Part shown: one piece after another, positions 1 to 6,741 of the stretch
Layout of the letters: the number at the start of each line of letters is the position of its first letter
How positions within the stretch are numbered: the first letter of the stretch is position 1
DNA from: JANNSW01 sp031431235
Lineage (GTDB): Bacteria; Pseudomonadota; Alphaproteobacteria; Rhizobiales; Hyphomicrobiaceae
DNA: 10,404 nt
Direction: 5' to 3'
NCBI GenBank assembly: GCA_031431235.1
Contig: JANPDA010000016.1
Location: 1-10,404, forward strand
Position numbers and translations under genes: made by a program
The notes under the pieces: model-generated
Database searches by the model: none
The model's input: the letters and a program-made list of their open reading frames with translations, nothing else
Told to the model about the DNA's origin: nothing

Positions 1-1
1 C

Positions 2-763
2 GCCGTTGGCCTCGGCTTCGCCGAGCACCAATCCCAAATCCTTGCGCATCCAATCGACCGCGAAGCCGAAATCGAACTTGCCTTCGGCCATGGTCTTCCA
101 GCGGTTCTCCATCTGCCAGGAGCCCGCTGCTCCCTTGGTGATCGTCTCCAGTACGGCGGGGATATCCAGACCGGATCTCTGGGCGAAATGGATGCCTTCC
201 GACAGCCCCTGCACCAGCCCGGCAATGCAGATCTGGTTGACCATCTTGGCGAGCTGGCCAGTACCGGACGGGCCGATCCGGCGCACCATCCGCGCATAGT
301 GCGTGATCACCGGCTCGGCGCGGGCAAAGGCTGCCTCCTCGCCACCGACCATCACCGTCAGCACGCCATTCTCGGCGCCGGCCTCGCCGCCCGAAACCGG
401 CGCATCGAGGCAACCGAAGCCTTTGTCGGCGGCCACGCCGGCAAGCTCGCGGGCGATGTCGGCGGACGCCGTCGTGTTGTCGATGAAGACGCTGCCCTTC
501 CCCATCGCGGCGAACGCACCATCGGGTCCAAGCGTCACCTGGCGCAGGTCGTCGTCATTGCCGACGCAGGCAAACACGAAATCGGCGCCGCGGGCGGCCT
601 CTGCCGGAGTTCGTGCGATCCGTCCGCCGTGCTGGCCCGCCCACTTCTCGGCCTTGGCGGCTGTCCGATTGTAGACGGTCATGTCATATCCACCCTTGGC
701 GCGGATATGTCCCGCCATCGGATAGCCCATCACGCCAAGCCCCAGCCACGCCACTTTCGCCAT
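2..763 (-). CDS. NAD(P)-dependent beta-hydroxyacid dehydrogenase (3-hydroxyisobutyrate dehydrogenase family), C-terminus cut by window edge
   Basis: This gene encodes a cytosolic oxidoreductase of the 3-hydroxyisobutyrate dehydrogenase / tartronate semialdehyde reductase superfamily, which interconverts a beta-hydroxyacid and its semialdehyde using NAD(P). The visible 254 residues show the dinucleotide-binding GLGVMG at 8-13, the substrate-binding DAPVSGG at 120-126, and the GTGQLAKMVNQ segment at 167-177 carrying the family's catalytic lysine (K173). A second conserved lysine pair region, RKDLGL, lies at 240-245. Family members are usually about 290 residues, so roughly 35-45 residues lie outside the window. 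The ATG at 761-763 is preceded by a strong ribosome binding site (GGGGAGG, 5 bases upstream), which fixes the start. The exact substrate (3-hydroxyisobutyrate, tartronate semialdehyde, succinic semialdehyde or other) cannot be told from this fragment, so no symbol is given. It is divergent from the tRNA-Leu gene. The superfamily call is sure; the substrate is open. Confidence 0.92.
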   Translation of the reverse strand, partial: MAKVAWLGLGVMGYPMAGHIRAKGGYDMTVYNRTAAKAEKWAGQHGGRIARTPAEAARGADFVFACVGNDDDLRQVTLGPDGAFAAMGKGSVFIDNTTASADIARELAGVAADKGFGCLDAPVSGGEAGAENGVLTVMVGGEEAAFARAEPVITHYARMVRRIGPSGTGQLAKMVNQICIAGLVQGLSEGIHFAQRSGLDIPAVLETITKGAAGSWQMENRWKTMAEGKFDFGFAVDWMRKDLGLVLGEAEANG

Positions 764-876
764 CGATGCCTCCCCGACGGGTGCGGCGCACCCAGCCGCT
801 GTCCCAAAGACCCGTACTTAAGCGCAAACCACCGGCGAGGCCAAGCGGGGTCGATGCCTGGCCGCCGGATTCCGCC

Positions 877-905
877 TTGCTGCGGCTCGAGACGGCCTGT
901 ATAGC
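877..905 (+). promoter_or_regulatory. Probable sigma-70 type promoter of tRNA-Leu
   Basis: TTGCTG (877-882) and TATAGC (900-905) are separated by exactly 17 bases. Transcription would start near 912, only about six bases before the mature 5' end of the tRNA at 918, which is a plausible short pre-tRNA leader. The match to the consensus is partial (3/6 and 4/6), but spacing and position both fit. This is a prediction from pattern and position only. Confidence 0.55.
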
Positions 906-917
906 CAGCCCCGCAAT

Positions 918-1004
918 GCCTCTGTGGCGGAATCGGTAGACGCGACGGACTCAAAATCCGTTTCCCGCGAGGGAGTGGGGGTTCAAGTCCCTCCAGAGGC
1001 ACCA
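918..1004 (+). tRNA. tRNA-Leu (anticodon CAA)
   Basis: A complete class II tRNA with the 3' CCA encoded. The acceptor stem pairs GCCTCTG (918-924) with CAGAGGC (994-1000), followed by A73 and CCA at 1001-1004. The D stem is GCG/CGC (927-929 with 941-943). The anticodon stem is ACGGA/TCCGT (945-949 with 957-961) around the loop CTCAAAA, giving anticodon CAA at 952-954, which reads UUG leucine codons. A long variable arm (about 962-976, CCC/GGG stem) is typical of tRNA-Leu, and the T arm has loop TTCAAGT at 982-988. No intron is present. The 3' end lies 16 bases from the convergent stop codon of hisG, and no clear terminator is seen between them. Confidence 0.97.
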
Positions 1005-1020
1005 CCGTTTTGGCAGCGCC

Positions 1021-1728
1021 TCAGCCGGCCGCCGCCGCCAGCCGTGCCACGATCTCGTTCCTCGCCTCGCACGCCCGCGGGCCCCAGGTCGCGGCCTTGG
1101 AGGCGACTAGGCAGGCCTGGCTCGCCAGGATCAGTCCGTCCTGCAGCACTTTCAGGTGGTTGGCGGCGAGCGTCGCGCCGGTCGAGGTGATATCGACGAC
1201 GATCTCCGCGGTGCCGGCGGCGGGCGTGCCCTCGGTCGCGCCCAGGCTCTCGACGATCCGGTAGCGCCAGACGCCGCGCTGGGCGAAGTAGCGCCGGGTC
1301 AGGTTCATGTATTTGGTCGCGACCCGCAGGTGTCGGCCATGCGCCCGGCTGAAATCGGCCGCGATCCGCTCGAGGTCCGCCATGACGCTGACATCGATCC
1401 AGCACGCCGGCACCGCCACCACCACATTCGCCTGACCGAATCCGAGCGCCCGCAGGAACGTCACGCGCGCCTCTGCGTTGGCGATGTTCTCGCGCACCAG
1501 GTCCTCGCCCGTGATGCCCAGATGCACGCGGCCGCTCTTGACGTAGAAGGCGATCTCGGAGGCCGACAGGAACGCGACCTCCACATGGTCGATATGTGCC
1601 ATCGTGCCCGCATAGCCGCGATCGCTGCCGACGCGGCGGATCGGCAGTCCGGCCTGCTCGAAGGTCTCCAACGTCTGCTCCATCAGCCGGCCCTTGGAGG
1701 GGATGCCGATCACCAACGGCCCGCTCAT
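1021..1728 (-). CDS. hisG: ATP phosphoribosyltransferase, short form catalytic subunit
   Basis: HisG joins ATP and PRPP to give N1-(5-phosphoribosyl)-ATP, the first and feedback-controlled step of histidine biosynthesis, in the cytosol. The 235-residue product shows the N-terminal IPSKGRL at 9-15, the GITGEDLV segment at 71-78, the ATKYMNLTRRYF segment at 137-148 and the PRPP-binding loop DITSTGATL at 179-187. It ends shortly after this domain and lacks the C-terminal ACT-like histidine-binding domain of the long form, so it is the short form that needs HisZ as a regulatory partner; hisZ lies directly upstream. The start ATG overlaps the hisZ stop as ATGA (1725-1728), a sign of translational coupling, and is preceded by GAGGAG (1737-1742, 8-base spacing). 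The gene is the last in the cluster and converges on tRNA-Leu. Confidence 0.96.
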   Translation of the reverse strand: MSGPLVIGIPSKGRLMEQTLETFEQAGLPIRRVGSDRGYAGTMAHIDHVEVAFLSASEIAFYVKSGRVHLGITGEDLVRENIANAEARVTFLRALGFGQANVVVAVPACWIDVSVMADLERIAADFSRAHGRHLRVATKYMNLTRRYFAQRGVWRYRIVESLGATEGTPAAGTAEIVVDITSTGATLAANHLKVLQDGLILASQACLVASKAATWGPRACEARNEIVARLAAAAG

Positions 1729-2903
1729 GCTTTGAGCTCCTCGACGATCGCGAGCAGCCGCTCGGTGTGGATGGCAGCGCCGACCGCGGGCACGTCGCGC
1801 GGGGCGCCGACCATGCGGGCGAGCCCGTCATAGCGACCGCCGCCGGCAATCCGGCCGCGCCGTCCCTCCCCCGGCAGCTCGATCTCGAACACGAAACCCG
1901 TGTAGTACTCGAGCGTACGGCCGAACTCGGCCGAGAATTCCGCTTTCGAGAGGTCGACGCCGGCGCGGCCGAGCAGGTCGAGGCGCTGGCGGAAACGGTC
2001 GAGCGCGGGACCGAGGTCGACGCCGTGGCGCGCCACCAGATCGGCGATCCTCGCGCCGGCCGCGCGCGGCGGAGCGGCGATCCCCACATAGGCCTCGATC
2101 AGGCTGGCAGCCTCGGGTGCGAGCGGCTCGGCCCGTTTGTCGGCCGCAACCTCGACCAGATGGGCGGCGATCTCGTCGAGCGAGCGCACGCCGACCTCGG
2201 GGATGTTGCGCTCGGCGAGGTAGGCCACGAGCTTGGCGGCAGCGGCCTGGGGATCCTCGGGATCGATGCTGCGAATCAGATCCTCGGGCAGCCCCGGTGG
2301 CACCGGCCGGCTCTGCTCGCAGAACTGGCGCAGCAACTCGTGGAACTCGCCCGAGCGCCAGAAGGCTTGGGCGAGGCGTCGGCGCCAGCGCGCGGGCATC
2401 TCGATCGATTCGATCAGCGCCTTGAACAGGCCGAGATCGCCAAAGCGCAGGCGATAGCTTTCGAGGCCCGAGCGCTTGACTGCCTTCAGCACCAGCGTCA
2501 ACACCTCGCATTCCGCGGCTTCCGGGTCGGTGGCATTGAAGCACTCGAGACCCGCCTGGCGGAACTCGCGCGGGCGTTTCTCGTCAGCCCCATGGGGCTG
2601 GAAGCGGAACGCCGAGCCGTTGTAGCTGAGGCGGGCGGCGACGGTCGCCTCAGGCTCTCGCTCGAGGTAGAGCCGGCAGGCCGGCACCGTCAGGTCGGGC
2701 CTGAGACAAAGCTCCTCGCCGTCGGGGTCGGTGAAGACATAGGTACGCTGGCGCAGCTCCTCCCCGATCGCATCCAGATAGATGCCGGCCGGTTGCAGGA
2801 TGGCAGGCGCGACCCGCTCATAGCCGGCCTCGGCGAAGGCGCCCATGATGCCGGCGGCCTGATTTTCCAACGCCTCGAACTTGCGCGCGGTTTCCGCAGC
2901 CAT
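1725..2903 (-). CDS. hisZ: ATP phosphoribosyltransferase regulatory subunit HisZ
   Basis: HisZ is a paralogue of the histidyl-tRNA synthetase catalytic core that has lost aminoacylation and instead binds short-form HisG to form the active, histidine-inhibited ATP phosphoribosyltransferase complex. In the 392-residue product the class II synthetase fold is visible as DGEELCLRPDLTVP at 61-74, QAGLECFNATD at 116-126, LEYYTGFVFEIE at 331-342 and GGGRYDGL at 354-361, followed by a final AVGAAIHTERLL at 373-384. The protein ends there, so the anticodon-binding domain present in the neighbouring HisS is missing, which is what separates HisZ from a second HisS. It starts 24 bases after the hisS stop and overlaps hisG by four bases, so the three genes probably form one transcript. 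The ribosome binding site is only a weak G-rich stretch. Middle residues 160-320 are the variable insertion of the family. Confidence 0.95.
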   Translation of the reverse strand: MAAETARKFEALENQAAGIMGAFAEAGYERVAPAILQPAGIYLDAIGEELRQRTYVFTDPDGEELCLRPDLTVPACRLYLEREPEATVAARLSYNGSAFRFQPHGADEKRPREFRQAGLECFNATDPEAAECEVLTLVLKAVKRSGLESYRLRFGDLGLFKALIESIEMPARWRRRLAQAFWRSGEFHELLRQFCEQSRPVPPGLPEDLIRSIDPEDPQAAAAKLVAYLAERNIPEVGVRSLDEIAAHLVEVAADKRAEPLAPEAASLIEAYVGIAAPPRAAGARIADLVARHGVDLGPALDRFRQRLDLLGRAGVDLSKAEFSAEFGRTLEYYTGFVFEIELPGEGRRGRIAGGGRYDGLARMVGAPRDVPAVGAAIHTERLLAIVEELKA

Positions 2904-2927
2904 GAGTGATGCCCGCCCTGGCCCGGC

Positions 2928-4427
2928 TCAGGACGTCGCGTGGCGGGCAAGCACCCGCCGCACGGCTTCAACGAGACTGGCCTCGGGCACCGAGAACTGA
3001 GCTGGGCGCCCCTCCTTCCAATCCGCGTGGCTCTGCACCTCGCCGGCAAGGCGCGCGCCTTCGATCAGATCCTTCAAGGTGACCTCGCCCTTCGAGCGCT
3101 CGTCCTCGCCCTGGATCACGACGGCGGGCGCGCCGCGCTTGTCGGCGTAACGCATCTGCGCCTTCATGCCGGAGGAGCCGAGGTAGATCTCGGCGCGGAT
3201 GCCGGCCGAGCGCAGGGTCTGGGCCATGCGCTGGAAATCGCCGATGCGCGCCTGGTCCATGACGAGCACGACGACCGGGCCGTGGTGGGAGCGATCGCTG
3301 GTCCGCCCGAGCGCCCGCAGCGCCGACTGCAGCCGCGACACGCCGATCGAGAAGCCGGTCGCGGGGACCTCGGTGCCCTTGAAACGGGCAACGAGACCGT
3401 CATAGCGCCCGCCGCCGCCGACCGAGCCGAAGCGGGTGGTCTGGCCTTCGTCGTTCTTCGTCTCGAACGTGAGCTCGGCCTCGAATACGGGACCGGTATA
3501 GTACTCGAGCCCGCGCACCACGCCCGGATCGACCACCACCCGGTCGGCACCGAACCCGGCTGCGTCCAGAATGCGGTCGATCTGGCGCAATTCCGCAATG
3601 CCAGTCTTGCCTGTCTGGCTGCGGTAGACCAGCGGCTCGATCAGATCGAGCGTAGCGCCGCGCTCGCCGACGCTCGCGGTGACGTAGTCGAGGATTGCTT
3701 CCGCCGCTTTTGGCTCCAGGCCCGCGCCTGCGGTGAAATCGCCGGATTCGTCCTTGCGGCCGGGACCGAGCAGCAACGCGACGCCCGCAGGCCCGAGCCG
3801 GTCGAGCTTGTCGATCGCGCGCAATACGACGAGGCGCTGGGCGGCGCTCGCCTCGCCCTTGGGATCGATGCCGGCCGATTCCAGCACGCCGTCGAGCACC
3901 TTGCGGTTGTTGAGCCGCATCCGGTAGGAGCCGCGCGGGATGCCGAGCTTTTCCAGCGTGTCGGCCGCGAGCATGCAGAACTCGGCATCCGCCGCCGGGT
4001 GGTCGGTGCCGACGGTATCGGCGTCGAACTGCACGAACTCGCGGAAGCGCCCCGGTCCCGGCTTCTCGTTGCGCCAGACGCTGCCGGTCTGATAGCGCCG
4101 GTAGGGTTTGGGCAACTGGTCGTAGTTGAGGGCGACGAAGCGGGCGAGCGGCGCGGTCAGGTCATAGCGCAGCGACAGCCACTGCTCGTCCTCGTCCTGG
4201 AACGAGAACACGCCCGCGTTCGGCCGGTCCTGGTCGGGCAGGAATTTGCCGAGCGCGTCCGTGTACTCGAATGCCGGCGTCGCCAGCGGCTCGAAGCCAT
4301 AGGTCTCGTAGCTCTCGCGGATGGTGGCGAGCATACGGTCGAGCGAGCGCATCTCGTCGGCGCCAATGTCTCGGAGCCCCTTGGGCAATCGTGCCTTGGG
4401 CCGGTCGTCTGCGGGTTTCTGGGCCAT
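2928..4427 (-). CDS. hisS: Histidyl-tRNA synthetase, divergent alphaproteobacterial type
   Basis: HisS attaches histidine to tRNA-His in the cytosol. The 499-residue product (start ATG at 4425-4427) begins with LPKGLRDI at 14-21, where bacterial enzymes usually read RGTRD. Motif 2 spans 109-140 and contains VWRNEKPGPGRFREF, the histidine-binding signature LEYYTGPVFEAE is at 307-318, GGGGRYDGL at 337-345, and motif 3 GFSIGVSRL at 358-366. The C-terminal anticodon-binding domain runs from about 384 to 495. The length exceeds the roughly 420 residues of the E. coli enzyme, as in many alphaproteobacteria, and the motif-2 loop lacks the usual RPQ. An in-frame upstream start (4544) would add 39 residues of Pro/Arg-rich sequence unlike the family and would begin upstream of a candidate -10 box at 4476-4481, so I reject it. 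No strong Shine-Dalgarno is visible. It is first in the hisS-hisZ-hisG cluster. Confidence 0.95.
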   Translation of the reverse strand: MAQKPADDRPKARLPKGLRDIGADEMRSLDRMLATIRESYETYGFEPLATPAFEYTDALGKFLPDQDRPNAGVFSFQDEDEQWLSLRYDLTAPLARFVALNYDQLPKPYRRYQTGSVWRNEKPGPGRFREFVQFDADTVGTDHPAADAEFCMLAADTLEKLGIPRGSYRMRLNNRKVLDGVLESAGIDPKGEASAAQRLVVLRAIDKLDRLGPAGVALLLGPGRKDESGDFTAGAGLEPKAAEAILDYVTASVGERGATLDLIEPLVYRSQTGKTGIAELRQIDRILDAAGFGADRVVVDPGVVRGLEYYTGPVFEAELTFETKNDEGQTTRFGSVGGGGRYDGLVARFKGTEVPATGFSIGVSRLQSALRALGRTSDRSHHGPVVVLVMDQARIGDFQRMAQTLRSAGIRAEIYLGSSGMKAQMRYADKRGAPAVVIQGEDERSKGEVTLKDLIEGARLAGEVQSHADWKEGRPAQFSVPEASLVEAVRRVLARHATS

Positions 4428-4475
4428 GGGATGTGCTCGCGCCGAAGCGCCGTTCCTTGTCGAAGCGTGGAGCGG

Positions 4476-4504
4476 CTTATAGCCGATCGGTGGGAAGCGG
4501 GGAA
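4476..4504 (-). promoter_or_regulatory. Candidate promoter for hisS-hisZ-hisG
   Basis: On the minus strand TATAAG (4476-4481) is a good -10 match (5/6) with a poor -35, TTCCCC (4499-4504), 17 bases upstream. Transcription from it would start near 4469, leaving a leader of about 40 bases before the hisS ATG at 4427. The leader contains no evident histidine-codon peptide or terminator hairpin, so classical attenuation is not suggested. The prediction rests on the -10 and its position. Confidence 0.35.
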
Positions 4505-4608
4505 GCGCGGGGATTGGGCAAGGCAGACTTGGCCAACTCGGCAACGATCGCGTCAGAGGCGGCCCACGCCGACCGCCCTTGCCGCCATCGAGCTCAGCAG
4601 GTCCCGCC

Positions 4609-4637
4609 TTGCGGGTCCGGGATTCGATCGTGTTATA
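4609..4637 (+). promoter_or_regulatory. Weak candidate promoter for the oxidoreductase-glycosyltransferase-methyltransferase run
   Basis: TTGCGG (4609-4614) lies 17 bases before GTTATA (4632-4637), with an alternative TATAGG at 4634-4639. The start of transcription would be near 4645 and the leader about 35 bases. A short inverted repeat, CCCGC (4603-4607) and GCGGG (4611-4615), overlaps the -35 position and could be an operator or chance in GC-rich DNA. The 252-base gap between divergent hisS and the oxidoreductase must hold promoters for both, but this particular one is uncertain. Confidence 0.28.
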
Positions 4638-4679
4638 GGAGAGCCGAATTCAAACCTCACGCCACTCCGGAGCCCCCCG

Positions 4680-5651
4680 ATGAAAGCCGTTCTCTGCAAG
4701 CAGCTCGGGCCGCCCGAGAGCCTCGTCGTCGAGGCGATCGCGACCCCGGTCGCGGGCCCGGGCGAAGCCGTGGTCGGGATCGAGGCGGCAGGCCTCAATT
4801 TCTTCGATACTCTCATTATCGCGGGCAAGTACCAGGAGAAGCCGGCGCTGCCATTCTCGCCGGCGGCCGAGTTCTGCGGGCGCGTGCTCTCGCTCGGCGC
4901 GGGCGTGACCACCTGCAAGCCCGGCGACCGCGTCATGGGCTACGCGCAGGGCGCGGCGCGCGAGCAGATTGCCATCAGCGCGGCAAGCCTGTTTCCGGTG
5001 CCCGACGCGGTGCCCGCCGAGATCGCGGCCGCGCTGATGGTCACCTATGGAACCACGCTGCATGCCTATCGCGATCGCGCCCACCTGCAGCCGGGCGAGA
5101 CCGTCGCCGTGCTTGGAGCCGCGGGTGGCGTCGGGCAGGCCGCCGTCGAGCTGGGTCATGCGCTGGGTGCCCGCGTGATCGCATGCGCTTCATCCGAGGC
5201 AAAGCTCGCGTTCTGCCGCGAGCTCGGCGCAGCCGCGACCGTCGACTATTCCCGCGAGGACCTGAAGGAAGCCCTCAAACGCCTCACGGCAGGCAAGGGC
5301 GTCGATGTCGTCTATGATCCGGTCGGCGGCGATTTGAGCGAGGCGGCCTTGCGCGCAACCGCCTGGCGCGGCCGCTTCCTCGTCATCGGCTTTGCGTCTG
5401 GCACGATCCCGAAGATGCCACTCAATCTCGCCCTGCTCAAAGGCTGCGACATCGTCGGCGTGTTCTGGGGCGAGCACACGCGGCGCGAGCCCGAGCGGCA
5501 CCGGGCCAACATGGCCGAGTTGCTGGCGCTGACGGCAGCCGGCCGGATCAAGCCGCACATCGACGAGGTGTTGCCGCTCGAGCGTACCGGCGAAGCCCTG
5601 CAGCGGCTCGCCCGGCGCGAGGTCAAGGGCAAGCTGGTGCTGAGGCCGTGA
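4680..5651 (+). CDS. NADPH:quinone oxidoreductase family protein (zinc-free medium-chain dehydrogenase/reductase)
   Basis: This 323-residue cytosolic enzyme belongs to the zinc-independent quinone oxidoreductase branch of the medium-chain dehydrogenase/reductase superfamily, which reduces quinones or other activated double bonds with NADPH. The N-terminal GroES-like catalytic domain (about 1-120) contains AAGLNFFDTLIIAGKY (36-51) and PGDRVMGY (81-88), but has no cysteine cluster or catalytic zinc ligands. The Rossmann domain has the nucleotide-binding LGAAGGVG at 145-152 and the family's DPVGG at 213-217. The start ATG has GGAG 7 bases upstream (4669-4672). The frame stays open far upstream, antisense to hisS, but that part is not coding. 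Its stop overlaps the start of the next gene as GTGA, so the two are probably translated together. The physiological substrate is not visible; acyl-CoA reductases such as acrylyl-CoA reductase are related alternatives. Confidence 0.9.
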   Translation: MKAVLCKQLGPPESLVVEAIATPVAGPGEAVVGIEAAGLNFFDTLIIAGKYQEKPALPFSPAAEFCGRVLSLGAGVTTCKPGDRVMGYAQGAAREQIAISAASLFPVPDAVPAEIAAALMVTYGTTLHAYRDRAHLQPGETVAVLGAAGGVGQAAVELGHALGARVIACASSEAKLAFCRELGAAATVDYSREDLKEALKRLTAGKGVDVVYDPVGGDLSEAALRATAWRGRFLVIGFASGTIPKMPLNLALLKGCDIVGVFWGEHTRREPERHRANMAELLALTAAGRIKPHIDEVLPLERTGEALQRLARREVKGKLVLRP

Positions 5652-6715
5652 CCGTGACGCGACAAGCCGGGCTCACTTTCGCGCTCTCCGAGGACTATGC
5701 GCGGGCAACCGGCGGCTTCGTCTACGATCAGCGGCTGGCGACCGAGCTCGAGCGGCTCGGCTGGCGGGTCGAGCGGCTGCTGCTGCCGGCCGGCTTCCCC
5801 AGGCCATCGCCTGCGGCTCGACAGGCCTGCGCGCGTCTGTTGGCGGGCCTCGCCGACCACACCGTTCTGGTAACCGACCAGCTCTGTCTCGGCGTGATGC
5901 CGGAGGTAGCGGCCGCCGAGGCGCGGCGCCTCCGCCTCGTCATGATCGTGCATCATCCACTGGCGATGGAGGGCTATGAACGGGCCGCCGGATCGCGCAT
6001 GCTGTTTGGCTCCGAGCGCGAGGCATTGCGTCACGTCTCGCTGGCGATTGTCTCCTCCGAGGCGACCGCGAGAGCCTTGCGCGTCGGCTACGGCGTCGAG
6101 CCGGGCCGGCTGCTGGTCGCCCCGCCCGGCACCGACCTGCTGCCGTCGACTGAAGGCGCAGGTGTGGCGCCGTTACAATTGCTCTGTGTCGGTGCCCTCG
6201 TCCCGCGCAAGGGTCATGATCTGTTGGCCGCGGCACTGGCTTTGCTCGTCGACCTGCCCTGGCAGCTCACGGCCGCGGGCAACCTCGATCGGGCGCCGGA
6301 TCATGTGGCGGCCTTGCGGGTTCAGCTCGTAACGAATGGCCTTGCCGAGCGCGTGAAACTGGCCGGCGAGGTGCCGGCCGACGCGATCGAGGGGCTCTGG
6401 CACCGAGCCGACATCTTCGTCTCGGCATCACGCCATGAGGGCTACGGCATGGCCATTGCCGAGGCTGTAGCGCGCGGCTTGCCGGTGGTGGCGACCCATG
6501 CGGGTGTTGTCGGCGACTGGCTGGGCACTTCCGCCGCCAGCATCGTTGCGACCGGCGATGTGGTCGCGCTCGCCTCGGCATTGCGCCGGGTGCTGACCGA
6601 GCCAGAGCATCGCCTGGCCTTGCGCGAAGGTGCCATCGCCTGGCGTCGCCGGCTGCCCAGCTGGCGCGTGACGGGGGAGGCTGTCCATCGTAGGTTGTGC
6701 GCCTTGGCGGCCTGA
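5648..6715 (+). CDS. Glycosyltransferase family 4 protein (GT-B fold)
   Basis: A 355-residue probable retaining glycosyltransferase, moving a sugar from a nucleotide donor onto an unknown acceptor, likely in the cytosol or at the inner membrane surface. The N-terminal half (about 1-165) begins with a glycine-rich loop TGGFVYDQRL at 21-30 and includes VHHPL at 101-105. The C-terminal donor-binding half shows VGALVPRKGHDLL at 181-193, with the phosphate-contacting R187/K188, and the GT4 E-x7-E motif EGYGMAIAE (E264 and E272). No transmembrane segment or signal peptide is seen. The GTG at 5648 overlaps the upstream stop (GTGA). A second in-frame GTG at 5654 sits 8 bases after GAGG (5642-5645) and may be the true start, shortening the protein by two residues. 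No polysaccharide export or sugar-nucleotide genes are nearby, so donor, acceptor and pathway are unknown. Confidence 0.88.
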   Translation: MTVTRQAGLTFALSEDYARATGGFVYDQRLATELERLGWRVERLLLPAGFPRPSPAARQACARLLAGLADHTVLVTDQLCLGVMPEVAAAEARRLRLVMIVHHPLAMEGYERAAGSRMLFGSEREALRHVSLAIVSSEATARALRVGYGVEPGRLLVAPPGTDLLPSTEGAGVAPLQLLCVGALVPRKGHDLLAAALALLVDLPWQLTAAGNLDRAPDHVAALRVQLVTNGLAERVKLAGEVPADAIEGLWHRADIFVSASRHEGYGMAIAEAVARGLPVVATHAGVVGDWLGTSAASIVATGDVVALASALRRVLTEPEHRLALREGAIAWRRRLPSWRVTGEAVHRRLCALAA

Positions 6716-6741
6716 CCGGGCCGCACAACCACAGGCCATCG

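Noticed and set aside
188..904. Plus-strand frame of 238 residues opposite the dehydrogenase.
   Set aside because: The opposite strand encodes an unmistakable dehydrogenase with all motifs; this frame has none.
918..1004. tRNA-Leu as an integration site of a genomic island.
   Set aside because: No integrase, no repeated tRNA 3' end and only housekeeping genes follow.
730..1005. Minus-strand frame of 91 residues across the tRNA.
   Set aside because: It is the complement of tRNA-Leu and the dehydrogenase upstream region; its MVPLEGLEPP-like start is the usual false ORF seen opposite tRNA-Leu genes.
1156..2909. Long plus-strand frames opposite hisG and hisZ (1156-1833 and 1596-2909).
   Set aside because: They are antisense shadows of well-identified genes, with Arg/Ala/Gly-rich compositions and no motifs.
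2940..4679. A plus-strand frame stays open antisense to all of hisS and runs in frame into the quinone oxidoreductase, suggesting a 903-residue fusion.
   Set aside because: The extra residues mirror hisS codons and show no domain character. The oxidoreductase has its own ribosome binding site and a family-typical N-terminus at 4680. Long open antisense frames are expected in GC-rich genes.
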